A stretch of 64,000 nucleotides of DNA, taken from Paucimonas lemoignei (GTDB taxonomy: Bacteria; Pseudomonadota; Gammaproteobacteria; Pseudomonadales; Pseudomonadaceae). The notes beneath the pieces are model-generated. The model was not told the origin of the DNA, did not search any database, and saw nothing but the letters and a program-made list of their open reading frames with translations. This document shows positions 36,896 to 45,437 of the stretch, piece by piece. The first letter of the stretch is position 1. Each line of letters opens with the position of its first letter. The translations under genes and the position numbers were made by a program. Location: positions 3,038,001 through 3,102,000 of the forward strand of contig LS483371.1 in the NCBI GenBank assembly GCA_900475325.1, given 5' to 3'.

Positions 36896-37356
36896 CAGAA
36901 AGGACCCACCGGCATTTGGACATCAAGTCCGTAGATGAATACGAGCAGACCGAACAGCGTCAATACCGCGCTTGAGATAAGGGCTTCACGAAGGCGCCAC
37001 TCTTTATCCGCCATGCTGCCGAAAAGGATCAGCCCCGCCGCTGCGATGACAAACCCTGCCACTTCGGCCGCCAACGCAAAGCCAGCCACTGAGGCCAGCA
37101 GGATCAACAGCGGTCGCAACACGACGGCATCGATGGGCTCGACGTGCTTGAACAGACCGATCAGGCCTACCACGACGCCGAGTGCTATCACCAGCGAACC
37201 GATCATCAGGGGCATGAAGCCCGGCCCCATCATTGCGGCACTGCCGACGGAGAGATCCCCGGTCGACCACAGTACCAACGCTCCCAGGCCGATGAATATC
37301 GCGCTGGCCAGCAGGTCGGGGCGATTGCCCCGAACGGCCATGTTCATTGAACCCAT
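36895..37356 (-). CDS. tctB: Tripartite tricarboxylate transporter small permease TctB
   Basis: 153 residues with four hydrophobic segments, as in TctB proteins. It works with TctA in the inner membrane. Its 5' end overlaps tctC by 13 bases and its stop overlaps the tctA start by one base, so translation of all three is coupled. The internal ATG at 37344 (MNMAVRG) is an alternative start. Confidence 0.87.
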   Translation of the reverse strand: MGSMNMAVRGNRPDLLASAIFIGLGALVLWSTGDLSVGSAAMMGPGFMPLMIGSLVIALGVVVGLIGLFKHVEPIDAVVLRPLLILLASVAGFALAAEVAGFVIAAAGLILFGSMADKEWRLREALISSAVLTLFGLLVFIYGLDVQMPVGPF

Positions 37357-38297
37357 GGCGATACGCTCCAGAGCGTCTTGAAGCGTTCGATCTGCGCAGG
37401 CATCTGAGCGGACCAGTCTTCACCGGAGAGGTAGGCGATCGGCAGGGACAGATCCTTGGCCTGTTTGAGAAAGGCGGGATCTTCCAATACGTCTTTCACG
37501 GCCAGCGACACGCGCTTGGCGATGTCATCCGGCACTTTGGCGGGGGCCGCGATACCGCGCTCGGACGCCATGACCAGATCGACGCCCTGCTCTTTAGCCG
37601 TGGGCAAGTCGGGTTGCTGGGGCATACGTTCGGCGGAGAACTGTGCCAGCACGCGGTAGCGGTTATCACTGTTCAGCTCGCTGATGTTCTGACCGGCCGA
37701 GCTGATGTGACCGCCCATCACCGCCGTGCTGGCCTCCGACGCGCCAGCAAAGGGCACGTGGGTGAGCTGGATGCCTGCCAATTTATCGAGTTGCACCATC
37801 ATCAAGTGATCGTCGGTTCCCACGCCCGACGTTCCCACCGACAGTTTACCGGGCGCAGCCTTCGCAGCCTGGATGAAATCAGCAAGGGTTTTGTAAGGAG
37901 AATCGTTGGGTACGGCCAGGACGGTCGGGTCATCGACGATACGCGCCACGGGGCGAATCGAGTCAGCCGCATAACCGACTTTGCGTTGCACGCGTGTGCT
38001 TAGGAATCCGGGGGTATTGATAAACGCGAAGGTGTAGCCGTCGGGCTTGGCCTTGCTCAGTGCGGTATAGGCAATTTCGCCTGCCGCACCCGGGCGGTTA
38101 ACGATAACGATTTTGGCACCAAGGCGTTTTTCAAGGTACGGCTGCATGGTGCGCGCCATGACGTCGGTGCTGCCACCCGGTGCATAAGCCACCAAAAACT
38201 CGATGGGACGGTCTTCAGGCCAGGCTGCGTGAGCGTTCAGCGAGCAGAGCGTGAGGCCCAGAAGTGCAGCAGACAAAGCGGATTTGCGGGTTTTCAT
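37344..38297 (-). CDS. tctC: Tripartite tricarboxylate transporter substrate-binding protein (Bug family)
   Basis: Periplasmic binding protein of 317 residues with a Sec signal peptide (cleaved near AHAAWPED). Bug-family blocks are WPEDRPIEFLVAYAPGGSTD, VVNRPGAAG, and GYTFAFINT. Bug proteins bind carboxylates or amides. AGAGGA precedes the ATG. It is first in tctCBA. No TctDE-type two-component system is adjacent; control is probably through the palindrome at 38388-38403. Confidence 0.9.
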   Translation of the reverse strand: MKTRKSALSAALLGLTLCSLNAHAAWPEDRPIEFLVAYAPGGSTDVMARTMQPYLEKRLGAKIVIVNRPGAAGEIAYTALSKAKPDGYTFAFINTPGFLSTRVQRKVGYAADSIRPVARIVDDPTVLAVPNDSPYKTLADFIQAAKAAPGKLSVGTSGVGTDDHLMMVQLDKLAGIQLTHVPFAGASEASTAVMGGHISSAGQNISELNSDNRYRVLAQFSAERMPQQPDLPTAKEQGVDLVMASERGIAAPAKVPDDIAKRVSLAVKDVLEDPAFLKQAKDLSLPIAYLSGEDWSAQMPAQIERFKTLWSVSPWVQ

Positions 38298-38387
38298 GGA
38301 GGTATTCCTCTGTTGTTTTTATTGGAGGCAACTAGCGTGCGACGTCATCAACCGGTGTATTTTTTAGAATCACATTTCATTAATGTC

Positions 38388-38403
38388 AATTCAACGTCGA
38401 ATT
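38388..38403. promoter_or_regulatory. Near-palindrome AATTCAACGTCGAATT in the tct/amidohydrolase promoter region
   Basis: Five-base arms AATTC/GAATT around an ACGT centre (14 of 16 positions symmetric). It lies between the divergent tctC and amidohydrolase genes, where an operator controlling both would sit. A second weaker dyad TTGCA-N11-TGCAA is at 38431-38451. Confidence 0.45.
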
Positions 38404-38529
38404 AAACCCTGAATACCAGCACTGAATTATTTGCATACACATTTATTGCAACATCGTTTCGTTATGATAAATTCGATGAGCGCAGCCGCTCCGTGCGTCA
38501 ACCTCCCAATAAAAACAAAGGTCATCACG

Positions 38530-39447
38530 ATGTCTCTATCACGTCGCCAGGTACTCAAGGCTGGAGGGATTCTAGGCGCTGCCATTTCCCTGAAGGCTAT
38601 CGCGAACGTCCCGCTCGGCGTCGGCGATGCGCCCCCGACACTCAGGCCGGCGGTCGGCAGTGTCGATTGCCATATGCATCTGTATGACAGTAGATACCCC
38701 GCCTCCCCGACCGCAACGCTGTTTCCACCGGATGCCTCACTGGAAGACTATCGAGCGGTGCAGCAACGCCTTGGCATGACCCGGATGATCATCGTCACGC
38801 CATCGACCTACGGGACCGACAACCGCATCATGCTCGACGGCCTGCTTCGAAGCCGTGGCGACGCGCGTGGGGTTGCAGTGGTCGATGGGTCAATCAGCGA
38901 CACCGAGCTGAAGGCCTTGCATGACGCCGGGGTACGCGGCATCCGGTTTAATCTCAGCGTCGGCAAGGCCGGGCTCGGCGATCTTGAGCGCTTGTCTGCG
39001 CGAGTCCATGAGCTGGGATGGAATGTACAGTTCGCAACCGGGCCGCTACTCAGCGAACTGGAATCGCGGCTCGCCAGGTTGCCCGGCAACCTGGTGATCG
39101 ATCACTTCGGGCACATTCCCCAACCTGAGGGAGTGAACTCGGCGGCATTCGCTTCTCTGGGGCGGCTCGTGGACAGCGGCAGATGCTGGGTAAAGTTGTC
39201 TGCGCCCTACCTGCGCTCCAAAACCGGGGCGCCCGATTATGAAGATGTGGGCAAGGTTGCCCGAGCACTTATTGAGCACAACGCCGAGCGCATGCTGTGG
39301 GGCAGCGACTGGCCGCATCCGACCCAGCCTGCTGGTGAAAAACCGGACGACGCGCGGGTGCTGGACCTGCTGTCAAGTTGGGCACCGGACGAAAAGACGC
39401 AAACGATGATCCTGCGTGACAATCCCGTCTCGCTCTATGGTTTCTGA
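38530..39447 (+). CDS. Tat-exported amidohydrolase 2 family protein (PDC lactonase-like)
   Basis: 305-residue TIM-barrel hydrolase. The metal-binding start of the barrel is VDCHMHLYDS (His48, His50), and IDHFGHIPQ and WGSDWPHP supply further ligands. This pattern resembles 2-pyrone-4,6-dicarboxylate hydrolases and other lactonases. The N-terminal MSLSRRQVLKAGGILGAAIS is a strong twin-arginine signal, so the enzyme should act in the periplasm, which is unusual for this family. The start at 38530 follows AAAGG and places the signal at the N-terminus; the frame is open upstream. It is divergent from tctCBA, suggesting hydrolysis before uptake. Confidence 0.83.
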   Translation: MSLSRRQVLKAGGILGAAISLKAIANVPLGVGDAPPTLRPAVGSVDCHMHLYDSRYPASPTATLFPPDASLEDYRAVQQRLGMTRMIIVTPSTYGTDNRIMLDGLLRSRGDARGVAVVDGSISDTELKALHDAGVRGIRFNLSVGKAGLGDLERLSARVHELGWNVQFATGPLLSELESRLARLPGNLVIDHFGHIPQPEGVNSAAFASLGRLVDSGRCWVKLSAPYLRSKTGAPDYEDVGKVARALIEHNAERMLWGSDWPHPTQPAGEKPDDARVLDLLSSWAPDEKTQTMILRDNPVSLYGF

Positions 39448-39470
39448 CGTGCCCCCCGTTCTTCAGGCGT

Positions 39471-39500
39471 AAAAAAACCGCCACCAGGGCGGTTTTTTTT
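39471..39500 (+). terminator. Terminator after the amidohydrolase
   Basis: Seven A, CCGCC / GGCGG stem with a five-base loop, then eight T. It also faces the convergent small gene at 39527, so it may serve both strands. Confidence 0.85.
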
Positions 39501-39526
39501 GCAACTGTGTCATCGAAACGCGGAGG

Positions 39527-39685
39527 TCACTGCGTCTGGAGGGCTTTGGCCGCCTCAATAACACGTTTTTGGCTGTCCATTGCTTTAGCAGCGGCAGCAC
39601 TGTAGAGGGCGCGCTTCTGCTCGACCGAGATGCTTCGGAGGAAGTCAGACATGGAGATGGATTTCACCGCTGCCTCGTCTTTCAT
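39527..39685 (-). CDS. Small helical protein coupled to the zeta toxin (candidate antitoxin)
   Basis: 52 residues beginning MKDEAAVKSISMSDFLRSIS, charged and probably helical, not assignable to a family. Its ATG overlaps the stop of the zeta-toxin-like gene (ATGA), with GAGG eight bases upstream inside that gene, so translation is coupled. The position makes it a candidate antitoxin or modulator, although classical epsilon/zeta and PezA/PezT systems put the antitoxin first. Confidence 0.6.
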   Translation of the reverse strand: MKDEAAVKSISMSDFLRSISVEQKRALYSAAAAKAMDSQKRVIEAAKALQTQ

Positions 39686-40482
39686 GGGTTGACCTCGGTT
39701 AACGATTTCTTGAGTACTTCGGGATCATAGTTATGCAGGGTCATCGCGTCAATCTCATCAACTGCCAGGTCAATTCCGATATCCGCAGTATCACCGTCGT
39801 TATTTTTCACAATCACATCCACCTGTAACAGGGTACCGAACTCTGCCTTCAGGCTGCACACCGTCGATTTAGCGGCAAAAAATTGCCGAACGAACTCATC
39901 GCAGGGGATGTTGCGTCCTTCAGTCACTTCGCGAGCGACGACAAACCGCCAGGCCAGCTCAGGCTTTTGATAGACGTAGACGATCTGGGTCTGCCTTCCC
40001 CTTTTGATTGAGCGCTCAATATTTCGTCGAGCGACCGAGAGGTTGGCCAGCGTGCCGTCCAGAAGAAAGGATTGCCGCTGGTCAAGGACCAGATCAACCA
40101 ACCGTTCGACAATTTTTGAAACCGCTTTTTGAAACAACGCAGAATTTGAGCCGGTGTAGTCCGGGAAGTGGTCTCTTAAGTCATCAGGATCGATTCTCAA
40201 CGCATTCGAACCATAGCTCTGCAACAGCGCGATGAACGCCTTGGACACCTCGGTTTTACCTGCGCCCGGTGAGCCGGCCATAAATACCGAGATAGGAACC
40301 TCTTCCTCGGGATACTTCGCCTTGCAGGCTATCGCTCTGGCGATTTCCGTTCTGTGCTTCTTGGCAAACTCAATCGCCCGAATCTCTATCGCCAATTCGT
40401 CTGCCGTCATAACCGGTCCCATCGTCTGCGTTGAGGGCACTGTATCACTAGCGTTGGCTTGGTTTTTCCTGTGGCCTTGCAC
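39682..40482 (-). CDS. Zeta-toxin-like P-loop kinase
   Basis: 266 residues from the farthest start. Walker A is GSPGAGKT (residues 70-77), followed by IDPDDLRDHFPDYTGSNS with the Asp that zeta toxins use as catalytic base, and LLDGTLANL and ARRNIERS. Zeta toxins phosphorylate UDP-N-acetylglucosamine or other small targets. The first codon here is GTG without a strong ribosome site; ATG 40410 (MTADELAIE) is an equally likely start. It is followed by a four-base-overlapping small gene and lies directly beside tRNA-Cys. Confidence 0.8.
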   Translation of the reverse strand: MQGHRKNQANASDTVPSTQTMGPVMTADELAIEIRAIEFAKKHRTEIARAIACKAKYPEEEVPISVFMAGSPGAGKTEVSKAFIALLQSYGSNALRIDPDDLRDHFPDYTGSNSALFQKAVSKIVERLVDLVLDQRQSFLLDGTLANLSVARRNIERSIKRGRQTQIVYVYQKPELAWRFVVAREVTEGRNIPCDEFVRQFFAAKSTVCSLKAEFGTLLQVDVIVKNNDGDTADIGIDLAVDEIDAMTLHNYDPEVLKKSLTEVNP

Positions 40483-40572
40483 AATCTTAGGCTTAGTTTG
40501 AGATCGAGGCGCATGAGCGCCCCCCTATAGGAGTCTGCCGGGAGTTTCGAAACCATCTCCTTTCTCGTTGCC

Positions 40573-40608
40573 AAAAAAAAACCCGAAGACGTTAGTCTTC
40601 GGGTTTTT
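40573..40608. terminator. Terminator after tRNA-Cys
   Basis: Nine-base stem CCCGAAGAC / GTCTTCGGG around GTTA, with A-run on one side and T-run on the other. It ends tRNA-Cys transcription leftward and can also work rightward. Confidence 0.9.
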
Positions 40609-40614
40609 CAAGAG

Positions 40615-40688
40615 TGGAGGCCGAGGTCGGAATCGAACCGGCGTAAGCGGATTTGCAATCCGCGGCATAACCATTTTGCTACTCGGCC
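40615..40688 (-). tRNA. tRNA-Cys (GCA)
   Basis: 74 bases including CCA. Acceptor GGCCGAG pairs with CTCGGCC, discriminator T, anticodon loop TTTGCAA gives GCA, and the T arm is GGTTCGATTCC. It has its own terminator, so it is a single-gene unit here, 21 kb from tRNA-Gly. Confidence 0.97.
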
Positions 40689-41182
40689 TCATGACATTCA
40701 GTGTCCAAACCTCAAACACTCAATGCTTACAACTCTGGAGCAGGAAGCTTAATCTTGACTTGCTTCCAACCCTTTGAAATCTATAAGTTTTTTGCAGTTC
40801 CCGATTCGGGAATGGACGCAATTCTGGACTGCTTCGCCCGAGGTGTCAAGGAATGGCATGAAAAAAATCGTACTGAACACCGATCAGGCAGACGCCCCCT
40901 GTTTGATAGCCACCAGTCGCCAAGCGCTCTGCTGGTCGTCTGCTGGTTGAGGGGTACGGGCTTCAGGCGTGGAATTTTCCATGGGTACAGCTAAAAGGTG
41001 AAGCCCGGTCATTGATGGGGCCTCTTCTTATAGCTATGGGACGCGGCTTAGGCCGCTGGTCGCCTAACCCCCTACATCAGCAAAACCTCATGGCGATGCG
41101 GGGAGTCACTGGCTAACAGAGCACCGGTTCTTCAAGCCAGTGCTTGCGCTGTTAATCCATTACATATTCCAGGAAGGCAATC
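40689..41182. other. Intergenic region, no gene supported
   Basis: Nearly 500 bases. A 97-codon open frame (40701-40994) lacks a ribosome site and recognisable family sequence. It should contain the tRNA-Cys promoter (leftward) and the promoter for the stress-type genes. It may include a decayed gene remnant. Confidence 0.5.
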
Positions 41183-41404
41183 ATGGAAATGACACTCTTC
41201 TGGCTCGCCGCCGCTGTGATAACGCTGCTTATTGATTGTTGGCTAGTGGTCAGTATCTGGCGCAGTAACAAAAGTACCAGTACCAAGTCCGGCTGGGCGT
41301 TGATTGTGGTGCTGCTGCCGATTATTGGCTGGGTGATCTGGGGCGTTGCTGGTCCGCGTGGTGTGGCACGGGCGCCCTCTTCATCTGAACACAGCAAGGG
41401 CTGA
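41183..41404 (+). CDS. Small membrane protein, PLDc_N domain
   Basis: 73 residues with two hydrophobic helices separated by a short turn, ending in PIIGWVIWGVAGPRG, which is the signature of phospholipase-D/cardiolipin-synthase N-terminal (PLDc_N) domains. Here the domain is alone, as in many small envelope proteins of unknown role. AGGAAGG precedes the ATG. It starts a group with the DUF4142 protein and an SDR that looks stress-related. Confidence 0.8.
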   Translation: MEMTLFWLAAAVITLLIDCWLVVSIWRSNKSTSTKSGWALIVVLLPIIGWVIWGVAGPRGVARAPSSSEHSKG

Positions 41405-41507
41405 TGCCGTATGACGGAAAAACGGAACGTTGCGAAAGACCGTTGCGTCGATATCCATGAGTCGTCCACGCGGACGTCACCTTCTTCGAACAACAAGGAA
41501 CGCAGAC

Positions 41508-42029
41508 ATGAATAAGATTTTTCACATCAGCGCACTGGCCGTAGCTTTGGCATTGGGTGGCCAGGGGGCCTTTGCCGCTCAGGACGCAGATGATTTCGTC
41601 GAAAATGCATCTGCAAAAGGTGTCTCCGAAGTTGAGGCTGGCAAGTTAGCGGAAGAGAAAGGCACCTCAGCAGACGTCAAGGCTTTTGCCCAGATGATGG
41701 TCAAGGATCACACGGCTGCGAATCAGGAACTCAAGGCCATTGCCCGAGCCAAGAACCTTGAAGTGTCCGATGATGCTCAACTTCTGGACAAGGCCAAGGC
41801 CATGATCCTCGAGTTGCGCGGCGCCAGTTCCTTCGACCGGGCCTATGCCAATAATCAGGTGAAGGCGCATGAGGCAACTATCGAGTTATTCAAGGAGCAG
41901 GCCGCTAGCGGTGAAGACCCAGAGCTCAAAGCCTTTGCCGAGAAGATGTTGCCAGCGCTCGACAAGCACCTTGAGCACGCCAAAGAACTCGCCAAGGCAA
42001 CAGGCGGTGATTCCGCACAAACCAACTAA
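41508..42029 (+). CDS. DUF4142 domain periplasmic protein
   Basis: 173 residues with a Sec signal peptide (cleavage after GAFAAQ). It then has the helical DUF4142 pattern: DFVENASAKGVSEVEAGKLA, VKAFAQMMVKDHTAANQELK, and FDRAYANNQVKAHEATIELF. Related proteins resemble ferritin-like bundles and are often stress-induced; their biochemical role is unknown. The ATG at 41508 follows AAGGA; the frame is open upstream without signal. It is 103 bases after the PLDc_N gene and convergent with an SDR. Confidence 0.87.
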   Translation: MNKIFHISALAVALALGGQGAFAAQDADDFVENASAKGVSEVEAGKLAEEKGTSADVKAFAQMMVKDHTAANQELKAIARAKNLEVSDDAQLLDKAKAMILELRGASSFDRAYANNQVKAHEATIELFKEQAASGEDPELKAFAEKMLPALDKHLEHAKELAKATGGDSAQTN

Positions 42030-42050
42030 GCCAGCCTTGATGCTGGCACC

Positions 42051-42087
42051 CTCTTGGCGCTCCCATGACGTTGGGCAGCGCCAAGAG
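42051..42087. terminator. Long hairpin between convergent genes
   Basis: Arms CTCTTGGCGCT / AGCGCCAAGAG (11 pairs) plus an inner CCCA/TGGG. No T-run follows, so it may be an RNA-stabilising or weak bidirectional end signal. Confidence 0.55.
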
Positions 42088-42101
42088 TCGGCAACGCAGT
42101 C

Positions 42102-42959
42102 CTAAAGAATCGGCTTACCCCCGGTGACTCCATACCGGGTGCCCGATATATAGCTACCCTCGTCAGAGGCGAGCAATACATAGATGGGCGCGACTTCCAC
42201 CGGCTGGCCCGGCCGTTTCATTGGTGTCTGCAAACCGAAGTTCTTGACCTGCTCATCGGTCATGGTCGCAACAATCAAGGGTGTCCAGATTGGGCCGGGT
42301 GCGACGCTGTTAACCCGAATGCCGCGCTCGCCCAGCATCTGCGCCAATCCAGCCGTGAAGTTAGCGATAGCGCCTTTGGTGGTGGCATAGACCAGCAGGC
42401 TTTCGTTAGGCATATCCGAATTGACCGAGCTGGTGTTGATGATCGAACTGCCCGGCGCCATGGACGGCAATGCAGCCTTGCAGATGCGAAACATGGCCGT
42501 GATGTTGATATCGAAAGTCTTCAACCATTCTTCATCGCTGATCTCTTCCAGCGTTTCGTGGGTCATCTGGAACGCGGCATTATTGACCAGCACATCGATG
42601 CGTCCGAACTGCTCAACGGTTTTATCAACGATGGACGTGCACTGCGCTTTTTGGGCCAGGTCTCCCGGTAACAGCAGGCATTGCCTGCCCGCCTCTCTGA
42701 CCCAGCGGGCCGTTTCCTCGGCATCCTCATGCTCATCAAGGTAGGAGATCGCCACATCAGCGCCTTCACGCGCGAAGGCGATGGCCACCGCTCTGCCTAT
42801 GCCGCTGTCGCCTCCGGTGATCAGCGCGATTTTGTTCGCAAGGCGCCCCGAGCCCTTGTAACTGGTTTCGCCACAGTCGGGTTGGGGGTTCATTTTGCTC
42901 TGGATGCCGGGAACCGGTTGCTCTTGGGGTTTAAACGGCGGTTTTGGATAGTCGACCAT
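42102..42959 (-). CDS. SDR family oxidoreductase, YghA/general-stress type
   Basis: 285-residue NAD(P)-dependent dehydrogenase. It has a Pro-rich lead (PKPPFKPQEQPVPG), the cofactor motif ITGGDSGIGRAVAIAF near residue 50, LVNNAAF, and the catalytic Tyr-Lys in VYATTKGA. The extended N-terminus and the GSGRLANKIALITGGDSGIG segment are typical of the YghA/YdaD group induced by stress. The ATG at 42959 is used, with GAGG about ten bases upstream. Substrate unknown. Confidence 0.88.
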   Translation of the reverse strand: MVDYPKPPFKPQEQPVPGIQSKMNPQPDCGETSYKGSGRLANKIALITGGDSGIGRAVAIAFAREGADVAISYLDEHEDAEETARWVREAGRQCLLLPGDLAQKAQCTSIVDKTVEQFGRIDVLVNNAAFQMTHETLEEISDEEWLKTFDINITAMFRICKAALPSMAPGSSIINTSSVNSDMPNESLLVYATTKGAIANFTAGLAQMLGERGIRVNSVAPGPIWTPLIVATMTDEQVKNFGLQTPMKRPGQPVEVAPIYVLLASDEGSYISGTRYGVTGGKPIL

Positions 42960-43218
42960 CAAGCAGTCCTCTTTATCGGGTTACGTTCAAGAGGGTGGAC
43001 TCGGAACCCGCCAGCCGAGTTCGCACTTTTTCCCAGGCGGTCAGCTCTGCGAAATGGCCATCCACTCGCTACCCCGTGCCCTGCTCCAGTCATGGTCTAC
43101 CATTCAGCCGGGACGAACGCTGGCTTAGTAAAAAGCAAATTCCCCTAACGCACCCGTGGCGGCAACCTGTGATGCGCTGCAAATAACAAAAACAACAACA
43201 GCCCAAAGAGGCCTCTCC

Positions 43219-44538
43219 ATGCACAAGATCAAGCTGCATACCCTCACGCTGCGTCTTCTCATCAGCGCTGCCATGGGGCTCTCCACGCTCCCCGCCTTCG
43301 CTGACGCTGCAAAGCCAGAAACCCTCAAGATCGGCATCACGACCTTCATGTCAGGCTCGGCTTCCGTGTTCGGGATGCCTGCCAAAGAAGCCGCAGAGAT
43401 GTATATCCAGGAGCTGAACGCAGCAGGCGGCATCGACGGGGTGAAAATCGAGCCGACCTATATTGATGAAGGTGTGGGTGGGGACCGGCTGCTTTCTGAA
43501 TATCGCCGGGTTGTGCAGGAACAGGGCGCGAAAGTGATGCTGGCGTCCATCTCCAGCGGCAACTGCAACACCCTGGCCCCGGTGGCCGAAGACTTGAAAG
43601 TGGTGAACATTCTTTGGGATTGCGGCACTGAAAAAGCCCTGGAAGGCCACGACTACAAGTATGTTTTTCGCACCCAGGCCAACGCGGTGACCGAGATGGT
43701 TGCCAGCGTGCTTTATCTGCTCAAGACGAAGCCGGATTTCAAAACCATCGCGGTGGTCAATCAAGACTACGCCTGGGGCCGTGATTCCTGGGAAATCTTC
43801 AGCGCGACCCTCAAACAACTCAAACCAGACGTCAAAATCGTCGCAGAGCTGTTTCCAAAATTCGGTGCATCGGACTTCTCGGCTGAGGTCAGCCGTCTGC
43901 AAGTACTTCGCCCTGATGTGGTCTTGAGCACGTCGTGGGGCGGCGATCTGGATACCTTTATCCGGCAAGCCAGCCAGCGCGGCCTGTTACGCACGTCGCA
44001 GTTCTTCCTGCCCTTGGGCGAAACCTCTCTGGAGCGACTGGCTGGGGTCCTGCCTGACGGCGTCCTGATCGGCGCGCGCGGCGATCACTATTTCCTCCAC
44101 CCGCAATATGTCACCGATGCGCGGCACAAAGCATTCGTCGAGAAGTTCAAGGCGCGCACCGGGTCTTATCCGATTTACTCGGTCTACCACATGATTCAGG
44201 CGCTGGACGGCATGAGCGCGGCGTACCGCAAAGCCATCGCAACCAACGGTGGAAAGTGGCCTGACGAAGAGCAACTGGCCAGTGCGTTTCGCGGTCTGGC
44301 CTTCCGCGGCTTGACCAGCGAGATACGGATCAGGCCTGAAGATGGTCAGGGCCTTGAAACTCAGTTGTTCGGTATCACCACGGCCAGCGCTAACTACAAA
44401 TTCAAGGTCTTGAAGGACATCATGCTGGTGCCAGCAGACCGCATCACCACCCCGGCAGGCCAGAAGTCTTCCGAGTGGGTCAAGACAGTGACCCCGGCCC
44501 TGCTCGATGAAGTCCAGCCAGCCAGCACCAAGCCATGA
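43219..44538 (+). CDS. Branched-chain-amino-acid-type ABC transporter substrate-binding protein
   Basis: Periplasmic binding protein of 439 residues with a Sec signal peptide (end near PAFADAAK). The fold of the LivJ-like Peripla_BP_6 family is seen in TLKIGITTFMSGSASVFGMP, AAGGIDGVKIE and TIAVVNQDYAWGRDSWE. The ligand is unknown; such proteins also bind amides, aromatic acids and urea. The start at 43219 follows GAGG. It heads a chain of six genes with overlapping ends, and the three dehydrogenases downstream suggest that the ligand is, or yields, an alcohol or aldehyde. Confidence 0.88.
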   Translation: MHKIKLHTLTLRLLISAAMGLSTLPAFADAAKPETLKIGITTFMSGSASVFGMPAKEAAEMYIQELNAAGGIDGVKIEPTYIDEGVGGDRLLSEYRRVVQEQGAKVMLASISSGNCNTLAPVAEDLKVVNILWDCGTEKALEGHDYKYVFRTQANAVTEMVASVLYLLKTKPDFKTIAVVNQDYAWGRDSWEIFSATLKQLKPDVKIVAELFPKFGASDFSAEVSRLQVLRPDVVLSTSWGGDLDTFIRQASQRGLLRTSQFFLPLGETSLERLAGVLPDGVLIGARGDHYFLHPQYVTDARHKAFVEKFKARTGSYPIYSVYHMIQALDGMSAAYRKAIATNGGKWPDEEQLASAFRGLAFRGLTSEIRIRPEDGQGLETQLFGITTASANYKFKVLKDIMLVPADRITTPAGQKSSEWVKTVTPALLDEVQPASTKP

Positions 44539-45437
44539 GTCGCGATATCTTCATCCTGGCGCTGCTGGATGGCGTGTCCTATGCGGGGCTGTTGTTTCTG
44601 GTCGCGCTGGGCCTGACCTTCATCTTCGGGGTGGTGCGCATCCTCAACGTGGCCCACGGCAGTCTGTATGCCTTTGGCGGATACGGTGCCGCCTCTTTGG
44701 GGTTGTGGCTGGGTCAGGGCAGCGAATCGGCTTTCTTCTCGGTAATCTTGTTGATCACCGGGGCAATTGCCGTCGGCATCGTCATGGGCACGATCCTGAT
44801 GCTGCTGCTCAAGAAATTCCAGGACCGCGACCCGATCCTGCAACTGCTGGTCACCTTCGGCGCGTTCATGATCTTCGAGGACGTGCAACGCTTGGTCTGG
44901 GGCACTCAGCCGTACTTCGTTGCCGATGTCGTCAATCAGATGGGCACGTCTGAGTTGATGGGCGTCGTTTACATGAACTATCAGCTGCTGTTTGTCCCCG
45001 GCACTGCGGTGGTCGTGTACTTCGCCCTCAAGTGGTTTCTCAATCGGACCCTCACCGGCAAGCAGATCGTGGCGGTCACACACGACCGTGAAGTCGCCAC
45101 TGCCATGGGCATCAACGCCAAGCGCATCGCGTACCTGACCTTCGTGGTCGGTGCGGTGCTGGGTGCGCTCGGTGGGGCACTGGCCTCACCGACCACGTCT
45201 CTGGTGCCGGGCATTGGCGCGGACATGATCGTGCTTTCTTTCGCCGTGGTAGCCAGCGCGGGCCTGGGCCAAATCACCGGGGCACTGCTGACTGCCCTGA
45301 TGATCGGCCTGTCGCGATCCTTCTGCGTGTACCTCGCGCCTGAGATGGAAGTCGTCATGCCCTATCTGATCATGGTCCTGGTGCTGCTGGCCCGACCGCA
45401 AGGTCTGTTCACCGTGGTTCAGGCGAGGAAAATCTGA
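44535..45437 (+). CDS. Branched-chain-type ABC permease, LivH-like
   Basis: Inner-membrane permease of 300 residues with about eight helices. LALGLTFIFGVVRILNVAHG near residue 25 is the LivH signature, and the loop REVATAMGINAKRIAYLTF near 185 contacts the ATPases. The start overlaps the binding protein stop by four bases (ATGA). Confidence 0.92.
   Translation: MSRDIFILALLDGVSYAGLLFLVALGLTFIFGVVRILNVAHGSLYAFGGYGAASLGLWLGQGSESAFFSVILLITGAIAVGIVMGTILMLLLKKFQDRDPILQLLVTFGAFMIFEDVQRLVWGTQPYFVADVVNQMGTSELMGVVYMNYQLLFVPGTAVVVYFALKWFLNRTLTGKQIVAVTHDREVATAMGINAKRIAYLTFVVGAVLGALGGALASPTTSLVPGIGADMIVLSFAVVASAGLGQITGALLTALMIGLSRSFCVYLAPEMEVVMPYLIMVLVLLARPQGLFTVVQARKI

Noticed and set aside
40701..40994. 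97-codon open frame after tRNA-Cys on the plus strand
   Set aside because: No ribosome site, no recognisable family sequence and irregular composition; treated as a chance frame in an intergenic gap.
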